Shown here: positions 1 to 6,825 of the stretch, in pieces
Numbering within the stretch: position 1 is the stretch's first letter
How the letters are laid out: every line of letters starts with the position of its first letter
DNA from: an uncultured Bacilli bacterium
Lineage (GTDB): Bacteria; Bacillota_I; Bacilli_A; RF39; UBA660
DNA length: 40,593 nt
Direction of reading: 5' to 3'
Assembly (NCBI GenBank): GCA_934163035.1
Contig: CAKPJX010000012.1
Coordinates: 1 to 40,593, forward strand
Program-made: the position numbers and the translations under genes
Notes under the pieces: model-generated
What the model was told of the DNA's origin: nothing
The model's input: the letters and a program-made list of their open reading frames with translations, nothing else
Database searches by the model: none

Positions 1-1419
1 AGTTCCTATATCCATATATGGATCTTTTAAATATGTCATTTCAGTTATTATCTTGTTGCCTGAATTTTCTGGATGCGTTGCATCAATTCCAACATTAGCA
101 TTACTATTTGGTGCTATTTCAAATAAAAGTGTGGCATCAACTTGAGTTATTCTAGAAAAAGTAATACTCTTGCCAATAGGCCTACCCTGAATGTCTAATT
201 CATTATAATTCTTCACTATATCAGCAAATTTTTGTTCTGTATTATCCTTAGATATAAAGTAAGCTGCATTATCTCGAATAGTAAGTTTTTGAAATGTATC
301 GCCATCACCTGAAATATAAATATTTTTTATATCCAAACCACTGGAAAAGATGAATTTTCTTCGTCGTAATTGCTCATTTATTTTTGTACTATTTTTAATA
401 CTATCATGAGTATTAGCTGGGAAATCCCAGTTACCATCATATCCATCATTAAAGCCTAGGTTGAAGAATATCATCCCATTTTTCGTATTATAAACCATAT
501 CATTTGCATATTTACCATTTTCCATGTCATTATTTAGGTTATTAACATTACCATCATCAATTAAAATACTAAGAAAATTATCATAATCTTTCTTTGCCTC
601 TACATTACAATCGGTTAAAGTCCATTCACCGTTTTCGGTAGTAAAGACTGCATTACCTACTAAGACTGTGTAAGTGTTTGCAAATAACATAAAAGTACTG
701 GATGCAGATGGTCCTTCAGCATTCTTTTTTTCTTCTACAACATTATCGGGTAGTATTAAATACGATCCAACTTCAACATTTGAAGCAATTCTCCCAGTTG
801 ATTTATTACCCTGACCTAATTTTATACTAGATAAAGTACCACTAGTCTGTTTTCTTATATAGGTTGCATATTTACTTACTAATTTATTTAATGTTAGGCT
901 TGTATCAACGCTAGAACTAGAATCACCAGTTAATTCTAAATATCCAGAAACATCAAGTTTATATATCTCATCGTTAGAATCTAGACTCTTTTTAAATGTA
1001 TTAAAATCACTAGTAAAATCATAAGTCATCTCATTAGTAGTCTCATTATAATAAACATCTAATATTTTATATGCACTAAATGTATCCATTTTAGTTGCAT
1101 CTTCTTCATTATACTCGCCAACATTATTTAACAAAATATTAGTTGTATTTGTAACGTATTTAAAATTCTTATCCCTTTCAAGCAGCTTTGTATCAGATGC
1201 TGAAATTATTGTTCCTTCTGCTTTTACATCTAGTAAATTAGAAAACGGCAAAAGAAGCATAGTTAAAATTAGAGCTACACTCGTCATCTTTTTTAAATAC
1301 TTAAGTTTTTGGTTTCGATTCAAAATTAAAAAAAGTATTGTTCCTAGCATACTAATTATTAATATACTAGTTAATAAAGTACCCACACACACTTTGATTT
1401 TTGATATCATTAACATCAT
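1..1419 (-). CDS. LPxTG-type SpaA-pilin-like surface protein 1, 3' end cut by window edge
   Basis: Only the N-terminal ~473 residues are present; the reading frame is open to base 1, so the SpaA-like C-terminal repeat and sorting signal must lie outside. The start is the first of two adjacent ATGs, 7 nt after an AGAAGG Shine-Dalgarno. Residues ~13-30 form one hydrophobic segment, followed by a basic NRNQKLKYLKK stretch and a second hydrophobic segment ending at VKAEG, a likely signal-peptidase site. Downstream are blocks shared with the two paralogs further right: DTFSAYKILD, NKLVSKYATYIRK, PANTHDSIKN, and at the window edge LKDPYMDIGT. By homology with those paralogs it is a sortase-anchored pilin or adhesin subunit on the cell wall. 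No sortase gene is visible here. Family assignment is good; exact role (backbone, tip, adhesin) is unknown. Confidence 0.8.
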   Translation of the reverse strand, partial: MMLMISKIKVCVGTLLTSILIISMLGTILFLILNRNQKLKYLKKMTSVALILTMLLLPFSNLLDVKAEGTIISASDTKLLERDKNFKYVTNTTNILLNNVGEYNEEDATKMDTFSAYKILDVYYNETTNEMTYDFTSDFNTFKKSLDSNDEIYKLDVSGYLELTGDSSSSVDTSLTLNKLVSKYATYIRKQTSGTLSSIKLGQGNKSTGRIASNVEVGSYLILPDNVVEEKKNAEGPSASSTFMLFANTYTVLVGNAVFTTENGEWTLTDCNVEAKKDYDNFLSILIDDGNVNNLNNDMENGKYANDMVYNTKNGMIFFNLGFNDGYDGNWDFPANTHDSIKNSTKINEQLRRRKFIFSSGLDIKNIYISGDGDTFQKLTIRDNAAYFISKDNTEQKFADIVKNYNELDIQGRPIGKSITFSRITQVDATLLFEIAPNSNANVGIDATHPENSGNKIITEMTYLKDPYMDIGT

Positions 1420-1444
1420 ATTTTTACCTTCTTTCTACATTAAA

Positions 1445-1498
1445 ATTTTAACATACTATTTTTTGTATCACTAGATAAAAATATATTGATAGTGTAAA
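1445..1498 (-). promoter_or_regulatory. Promoter and upstream dyad of pilin 1
   Basis: Read on the minus strand, TTTACACTATCAA (1486-1498) is followed by 35 nt and then an extended -10, TATGT-TAAAAT (hexamer 1445-1450). The same arrangement precedes the other two pilin paralogs. No good -35 hexamer is present, which fits an activator-dependent promoter. Inference from comparison of three sites. Confidence 0.6.
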
Positions 1499-1504
1499 GT
1501 ATAC

Positions 1505-1529
1505 AAAAAACTACTATGTTCAGTAGTTT
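1505..1529 (-). terminator. Rho-independent terminator after the decayed NAD operon
   Basis: The 8-bp perfect stem AAACTACT/AGTAGTTT has a 6-nt loop and is followed on the minus strand by a T run. It sits just after the original stop of the Nudix pseudogene. Confidence 0.8.
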
Positions 1530-1530
1530 A

Positions 1531-2363
1531 TTAATTATTTTTTCTTTTATACCTGAATAGAGCTGAAGGTCTATGACCACCACCTGTTTTGACTTTATCA
1601 GTTTTTCTACTTTGTCAGCTATTATTCTTCTAAAGGCTGGATCAAGTAATTTTTTACCTAGAATTACTTCATATACTTGTTGTAGTTCACCTAAAGTAAA
1701 ATATTCTGGCATCATATTGAAAACTATATCAGTATACTCTATTTTATTTTTTAATCTTTCAAGACCACTTATTATAACAAGAGGATTATCAAATGCTAAT
1801 TTATTATTCTTAATTATACTAAAATCATATCTATCTGTTGTTAGAAATCTTAATTTTTTGCCAACTACAAATTTAATCTCTTCAATACCATTTTCAAGTG
1901 TTACATGATATGACTTATCATCTTCTATCATAAATACATTGAATCAAGAAGCATCAGGGCTTAGTTTATCTATTAGTTTATTTTTATCTACTAGAGCCAT
2001 ATAAGCAGTTGATATTACTCTCATTCTAGGATCTCTTTTTATACCACTAAAAGTATATAATTGTTCAATATAAGTATCTTTTAGATTTGTTTCTTTTTTA
2101 AGTATTCTTTTGACTGCCGCATCTAAAGTTTCATCTATTTTAATAAAACCACCTGGTAGACACCATTTGTCTTTAAATGGATAGTTATCTCTTTTTACTA
2201 GTAAAATACTAAATTTCTTTTCTGATAATTTTCTATAATTATTAACCTCTTCACTTGAAACACTCATTATTAATATATCAGTTGTAATAGATAATTTTTC
2301 ATAAATACTAGGATCATAATTTTCTAAAAATTCTTCTTCACTATTATATACTTTTTTATCCAT
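1531..2363 (-). pseudogene. NrtR-like Nudix regulator, broken by nonsense codon and frameshift
   Basis: The two halves of one protein are visible. The first (2363-1944) is a Nudix fold with LPGGFIKIDETLDAAVKRI. The second (1931 downwards) is the winged-helix part typical of NrtR-like regulators (LAFDN, LERLKNKIEYT, MPEYFTLGELQQVYE, FRRI). They are split by a TGA at 1944-1946, exactly where relatives carry a conserved Trp (DAxWF). Further down, in a run of five T at 1602-1606, one base is missing. Restoring it gives the family's C-terminus VKTGGGHRPSALFRYKR and a stop at 1531. The Nudix box itself is degenerate (RILKKET instead of REUxEEx). NrtR-type proteins bind ADP-ribose and repress NAD genes. 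Two independent lesions make this a pseudogene rather than recoding. Confidence 0.88.
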
Positions 2364-2746
2364 TCTAATTACTATTTCATTTAGTAAACAAAAATTAGAT
2401 ACAGAGTCTTTTGTAAAAACTTTAGTTTCTTGAACACCTATTTTATCAACTATGATGATTGGTTTTTTAATTTCTCTATAAAATCGTCTATATCATCTAT
2501 AGATACTTCTTGGGCAAAGCCAAGAGTTCCAGCATTAATACCAACATATAAAATCTTACTATTAAAACTGTTATTTTTAACCATTCTTAGGAATGAGGCA
2601 TCCCCACCAATTGCGATAGCTAAATCATATTTTTTATCATTATAAACAAAGCCATTAGCAATCATTTTTTCTTTAACTATTTGTTCTGTATAAATTGATT
2701 TTTCATTATTATTTCTAAAAGTTTTAAAACTTTTAACTTTTTTCAT
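2364..2746 (-). pseudogene. nadK: NAD kinase remnant (N-terminal domain plus LNEIVIR fragment)
   Basis: Residues 1-98 read as the NAD kinase N-terminal domain: DLAIAIGGDASFLRM and ILYVGINAGTLGFAQE. The catalytic GGDG is changed to GGDA by a single base. A TAG ends this frame at 2450. In the next frame, 2364-2449 continues with VDKIGVQETKVF and LNEIVIR, a motif that normally follows in NAD kinase. After that motif the whole C-terminal half is missing and the frame runs straight into the ATG of the Nudix gene. The gene has therefore suffered a frameshift, an active-site substitution and a 3' deletion. The intact enzyme phosphorylates NAD to NADP. A functional copy is presumably elsewhere, since NAD kinase is normally essential. 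Confidence 0.85.
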
Positions 2747-2758
2747 AATACCTCATCT

Positions 2759-3226
2759 TTAAATTATTACTGATAACATTTCAATAACTTTTTCAATTAC
2801 TAATTCTTTATTTTCTTTTCTACTTTTCTTTGTTACTTTGATTTTATCATTATAGAACTTATTATTTTCCTTATCATATATACTTATAAATACAATATTA
2901 TCTTCTCCATATGGATTATCTTCATCTATTCTATTTAATTTACCAGTTATACCTACTCCATAAGTACTATCTGTAAATTTAGAAATATTTAGACTCATTT
3001 CATCTGCTGTTTCCATACTATAAACAGAGTATTTATCAATTATATCTTTTGATACTCCCATCTTTATTTTAAACTCATTAGAATAAGTTACAGCACTAAA
3101 CTTAATCACTTTACTAGAGCCTTCTATATTTGTTATTTCGTTAGCAATTCCACCTCCAGTACATGACTCCATAGTGGAAATTGTTTTATTCTTTTGAGCT
3201 AATTTTTCAACTATATCTTTAATCAT
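2759..3226 (-). CDS. pncC: PncC / CinA C-terminal domain protein (NMN amidohydrolase family)
   Basis: This is a 155-residue stand-alone CinA-C domain. Near residue 20 is the family signature ESCTGGGIANEIT, followed by GSSKVIKFSAVTYSNEFKIKMGV and GVGITGKLN. Family members deamidate nicotinamide mononucleotide to nicotinate mononucleotide in the pyridine nucleotide cycle. The frame is intact and of normal length. It overlaps the upstream pncA-like/nadD remnant by 8 nt and lies 12 nt from the nadK remnant, so it is embedded in a NAD operon whose other four genes are dead. The usual TGIAGP loop reads TGKLN, so it may also be losing function. Identity of the domain is secure; activity is uncertain. 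Confidence 0.75.
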   Translation of the reverse strand: MIKDIVEKLAQKNKTISTMESCTGGGIANEITNIEGSSKVIKFSAVTYSNEFKIKMGVSKDIIDKYSVYSMETADEMSLNISKFTDSTYGVGITGKLNRIDEDNPYGEDNIVFISIYDKENNKFYNDKIKVTKKSRKENKELVIEKVIEMLSVII

Positions 3227-3843
3227 TATTATTACTTCCCTTCTGATATAAATTGTTTGCTTTTATATAATTATACACGTTTTTATCTAGATATGATTTA
3301 TATTTATTTAAATTATTTCTAATTTTAGTAGATGATATATTGGAAAAAACATTATTTATATAAATTACATCAGGAGCATTTAGTTTTACTTTGATATTAT
3401 CTCTTTTTATTACAATTATACCATTCTTTATTATCTCTTCATAATTATTCCATTTATCTATACATCTACCTGCAAGTATTACTTCTCTTAGATTTTTCAT
3501 TTTCCTAATATTGTTCATAAAGTCTGGATCAAAAATAGCACTAGTTGAGTTTTTCTTATATACATTGTCTTTATTTATATAGTCACTTAATTCTTATACT
3601 ATTTTTGCTTCACTAGTTTTCTCTATACAATGTACAGAAAATTTTTTAAATTCAGAACTATTACTATTGTGAGACTATTTTAAGAGTAATACTTTGTTAT
3701 CTTCTTCCATAAACTTTTTAATTAATTTTTTTATTTTTGCTATTAGGTCATTCATGTACGATGTATGCATTACGCCTTCTTTGGTAAAGTCATTAACCAT
3801 ATGAATAATGATTAAGACTTTTTATCTTTTCTATATTTTTCAT
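3219..3843 (-). pseudogene. Isochorismatase-family (nicotinamidase-like) N-terminus fused by deletion to NadD C-terminus
   Basis: Reading the minus strand from an ATG at 3843 with a good ribosome site, one extra base in an A run near 3820 shifts the frame into an isochorismatase-fold hydrolase. Visible pieces are VLIIIHMVNDF (catalytic Asp changed to His), SHNSNSSEFKKFSVHCIEKT, ELSDYINKDNVYKKNSTSAIF and LREVILAGRCID. The frame is interrupted by TAG (3675-3677) and TAA (3594-3596). Near 3450 the sequence changes, without a stop, into the C-terminal part of NadD: W-NNYEEIIKNGIIVIKRDN, ISSTKIR and VYNYIKANNLY. A deletion has joined two NAD-salvage genes. Only the last 99 residues form an open frame. 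Clearly non-functional. Confidence 0.82.
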
Positions 3844-3974
3844 AAATCTCTTCTTTCTTTGTTACTATTTTTTTGTTAATAACGCATTTTAAAAATAATC
3901 AGATTTATCTATCTATTATTAACAGTACATTAATAACAAGAACTTTTGCCAACACTTTTTTAAAAAATTTAAAT
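3844..3974. other. AT-rich stretch without a recognised gene
   Basis: No plausible gene was found between the start of the fused pseudogene and the terminator of pilin 2. The bases just above 3843 hold the pseudogene's ribosome site; a promoter for the dead NAD operon may also lie here, but none is convincing. Confidence 0.4.
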
Positions 3975-4001
3975 AAAAAAAACTGCATATTTCTATACAG
4001 T
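3975..4001 (-). terminator. Rho-independent terminator of pilin 2
   Basis: On the minus strand the stem ACTGTAT/ATGCAGT (one G-T pair) with a 6-nt loop is followed by eight T. It lies 9 nt past the pilin stop. Confidence 0.8.
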
Positions 4002-4009
4002 ATTTATAT

Positions 4010-5866
4010 CTAACTATTAACTTGTTTTTTAGAATATTTTACTACTTCGTATGATCCTATTCCAATAACTACTAAACCTACCAAAGTATAAAATATTGTT
4101 CCAAGGCCACCAGTTGATGGAAGTAGTCCCATTTTGGTGTTTGTAACCGTTATGTTATATAAGCCATTAGTTAAGCTTAATTTATCTTTTGATACTTCAA
4201 TAACATTAGTTATTAATCTATATCCTGTTGCTGCTTTAACTTGTTTTAAATAATATGTATCGGTGTCATTCATTCCTTTAAATGTTGCATTTCCATCTGT
4301 ACCTATTACTATTTTTTCTCCTACTGGTATTGTACATTCTTTATCAGAATATAATTGAAATTCCGCTCCTGATAAGGCATTTGAATTATTATCCTGATTA
4401 GTTATATTCATTCCATATGTATATATAATATTAGTATCATTAGCAATTCCTAATACCTTATTGATATCTTCATCTGTTGGATTAGTTCCAATATCCATGT
4501 ATGGATCTTTTAAATATCTAAAACTACTTATTATTTTATTTCCTGAGTTTTCAGGTTTATCTGTATCTAGACCAGTTTTTAGATTAGAATCTATTTTAAG
4601 TTCAAATATTATATTGGCCTCTCTTGATGTTATTTTGGAAAAAGTAATGCTTGTTCCAATAACTTCACCGGCTGCATTTAATTCATTATTATTTTCCGTT
4701 ACTTCAGCAAATAATATTTCTGTTCCATTCTGTGTATAATATGCTTTGTTATCTCTTATTTGTAGTTCATAGTTAAAATTAACATAAATTTTATCATGAG
4801 TTATTCCTTTTGGAAAAATATACTTTCTTTGTCTCAATAGGTTGTCTATAGTTGCATTGTTTTTAATACTATCGTGTGTATTTGCTGGAAACACCCAACC
4901 GTTCTCATATATTTTATTACCATTTTGACTCATGAATAGTAGTCCCTCATCTGCAACATAAACTAGATCTCTACTAAACTCGCCATTTTCTAGAGCTGTC
5001 ATTATATTATTAAAATCAGCATTTAATAAAACATTACCAAAATTTTCTATAGATGATTTAGTACTAATTTCACAGTCTGGTAATTTCCATGTATTATTCT
5101 CAACTGTGAATTCTATATTAGCTATCATTACACCATATGTCATTGCTTCTATGGCAGTTAATCCAACATCTGATTTTTTCTGATACTGAACAACTTTGTC
5201 TGGTAGGATAACATATGAACCAGCTTGAACATTATTGGCCACTTGTTTCGATGTTGTGCTATCTTTTACTAGTTTGATGCTAGTAATAGTTCCACTAGTT
5301 TGTTTTCTTATATAGGTTGCATATTTACTTACTAGTTTATTTAAAGTTGACTTAGTTGTATATATTGTATCGGTTGATTCATCACTAGATAATTCTTGGT
5401 AATTTTCAACAGTCAAATTTGAAAAGTCATCTGATGAGGTAAGTTGATTTATAAAGTTTTGAAAATCATCTGTAAATTTATAAGATATTTCATTAGTATT
5501 CTTATCATAGTAAGTATCAAGTATTTTATAGGCACTAAATGTATCTTCATCGGCTATATCACTAAGATATAAATTAGCTGTATTAATTACTTTTTTGCTA
5601 TCTTTTTCAGTATCACTTTTTGAAATGTTTTCATCTACGTTGATAGTAGTTTCCTCAGCTTTTACATTTAGTAAACTAGAGAATGGCAAAAGGAGCATAG
5701 TTAAAATTAAAGCTACACTTGTTATTTTTTTTAAGTATTTCAGTTTTTGGTTTCGATTTAAAATTAAGAAAGATAATACTCCTAGTACACTAATTGCTAA
5801 TATACTAGTTAATAAAGTCCCCCCTCCACTTTGAACTTTTGACATCATTAATATTGCATTTTTCAT
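4010..5866 (-). CDS. LPSTG-anchored SpaA-pilin-like surface protein 2
   Basis: The protein has 618 residues. The start ATG at 5866 follows AGAAAGAAGG with 8 nt spacing. The N-terminus is unusual, with two hydrophobic segments (~19-37 and ~50-66) separated by the basic NRNQKLKYLKK; the likely cleavage site is after VKAEE. The middle carries the D2-like fimbrial region shared with its paralogs (NKLVSKYATYIRK, PANTHDSIKN, LKDPYMDIGTNP). The last ~110 residues are a SpaA/prealbumin-like repeat (LSGAEFQLYSDKEC, YYLKQVKAATGY) followed by the sorting signal LPSTG, a hydrophobic helix and a KYSKKQ tail. The Lys and Glu that form the intramolecular isopeptide in this domain class read Asn and Gln here. 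Expected to be attached to peptidoglycan or polymerised by a sortase, which is not in the window. Confidence 0.88.
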   Translation of the reverse strand: MKNAILMMSKVQSGGGTLLTSILAISVLGVLSFLILNRNQKLKYLKKITSVALILTMLLLPFSSLLNVKAEETTINVDENISKSDTEKDSKKVINTANLYLSDIADEDTFSAYKILDTYYDKNTNEISYKFTDDFQNFINQLTSSDDFSNLTVENYQELSSDESTDTIYTTKSTLNKLVSKYATYIRKQTSGTITSIKLVKDSTTSKQVANNVQAGSYVILPDKVVQYQKKSDVGLTAIEAMTYGVMIANIEFTVENNTWKLPDCEISTKSSIENFGNVLLNADFNNIMTALENGEFSRDLVYVADEGLLFMSQNGNKIYENGWVFPANTHDSIKNNATIDNLLRQRKYIFPKGITHDKIYVNFNYELQIRDNKAYYTQNGTEILFAEVTENNNELNAAGEVIGTSITFSKITSREANIIFELKIDSNLKTGLDTDKPENSGNKIISSFRYLKDPYMDIGTNPTDEDINKVLGIANDTNIIYTYGMNITNQDNNSNALSGAEFQLYSDKECTIPVGEKIVIGTDGNATFKGMNDTDTYYLKQVKAATGYRLITNVIEVSKDKLSLTNGLYNITVTNTKMGLLPSTGGLGTIFYTLVGLVVIGIGSYEVVKYSKKQVNS

Positions 5867-5894
5867 ATATTTTTACCTTCTTTCTACACTAACA

Positions 5895-5948
5895 ATTTTA
5901 GCATATTATTTCCTATGACAAAAGAGAAAAATATTTTTACAATGTAAA
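5895..5948 (-). promoter_or_regulatory. Promoter and upstream dyad of pilin 2
   Basis: On the minus strand the dyad TTTACATTGTAAA (5936-5948, TTTACA-n-TGTAAA) precedes the extended -10 TATGC-TAAAAT (hexamer 5895-5900) by exactly 35 nt, as at pilin 1. Confidence 0.65.
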
Positions 5949-6001
5949 TTATACAGTCATTTAATTGATGTTTTATTTCAATAATGCTTAATATATGTTT
6001 T

Positions 6002-6676
6002 TTATTCAGTCTCTTCCAATATTCCTTCTATTAGATACTCATATAATACATCACTAACTTTTTGAGTATATAATCCTGTATCAATATCTTGTCTTTCTGT
6101 TGCGATTTGGCCCAATCCTCTCCAATAAGCCTTGGCAATTTCATTTATAGAATCTGGATCAAAGCTTGCTATATCACAATTCCACATTCTTGTTACAATT
6201 TCCATGTTACATTTTACTATTTTTACACATGAATCAAGGATATTGTCATTTTTCTTTATTTTAAACTTTTTTACATTTTTTAAATCCCAACCATACCACT
6301 TACTGGCTATTTTACAACTTTCATAATCTCCAAAAGCATATATACATGAAAATCTTGATGGATATGTTTTAAAATTATTTGTTCTAATATATTCTAATAT
6401 ATATTCTGTGTTATATCCATTAACTACAGTCATGCTATGGGATGATGGATTATGCAACGTTGTCTTATTGGGAACAAATGGTGCATAAACAATATTTCCA
6501 TCCATGAAATCTCCTATTTTATCTTGCTGAGTAATAATTCCTGTAAAGCCACTGGATATAATAGTCTTACTTAATTTATAATTATGATAATTTATTTGAC
6601 TGTATATATTTTTACCTTGACCAATAAAGATATAAAATATTTTTGGTGCTTCTTCATCAATATTTAATAATTTCAT
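6002..6676 (-). CDS. Uncharacterised protein, possibly DUF2441-like
   Basis: A soluble protein of 224 residues without signal peptide or membrane segment. The central stretch TYPSRFSCIYAFGDYESCKI, then W-Y-G-W and VKKFKIKK, resembles the PSRxxC...W...VxKFxV pattern I associate with DUF2441 proteins. The C-terminal half (WRGLGQIATERQDIDTG) is not recognised. It stands alone between two pilin genes, separated by their promoters and terminators, so it is probably its own transcript. AAAGGT lies ~14 nt before the ATG, a poor distance, so the start is less certain than for its neighbours. No function is assigned; the family guess comes from memory of the motif pattern only. Confidence 0.5.
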   Translation of the reverse strand: MKLLNIDEEAPKIFYIFIGQGKNIYSQINYHNYKLSKTIISSGFTGIITQQDKIGDFMDGNIVYAPFVPNKTTLHNPSSHSMTVVNGYNTEYILEYIRTNNFKTYPSRFSCIYAFGDYESCKIASKWYGWDLKNVKKFKIKKNDNILDSCVKIVKCNMEIVTRMWNCDIASFDPDSINEIAKAYWRGLGQIATERQDIDTGLYTQKVSDVLYEYLIEGILEETE

Positions 6677-6792
6677 TTTTTGAATCTTGGACCTTTCTTT
6701 TAAATTTTTACTTTATATATACAATATCAAGCTTTTGTTCTTATTACAATACTTGATTATTTATCAAATAATTTTATCATCATATAATTAAT

Positions 6793-6823
6793 AAAAACAA
6801 AAATACTGCTTGTCGCAGTATTT
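6793..6823 (-). terminator. Rho-independent terminator of pilin 3
   Basis: The perfect 9-bp stem AAATACTGC/GCAGTATTT with a 5-nt loop is followed on the minus strand by a T-rich tail. It overlaps the pilin stop region. Confidence 0.88.
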
Positions 6824-6825
6824 AT

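Noticed and set aside
1440..1931. Stand-alone 163-residue protein with a C-terminal hydrophobic tail
   Set aside because: It is the second half of the Nudix pseudogene. The hydrophobic tail arises only after the one-base deletion and reads through the terminator.
1944..2363. Alternative genetic code (TGA = Trp) or programmed readthrough in the Nudix gene
   Set aside because: Intact genes use TGG for Trp, TGA terminates ylxR and the EIIB-like gene, and the Nudix gene has a second, independent frameshift lesion.
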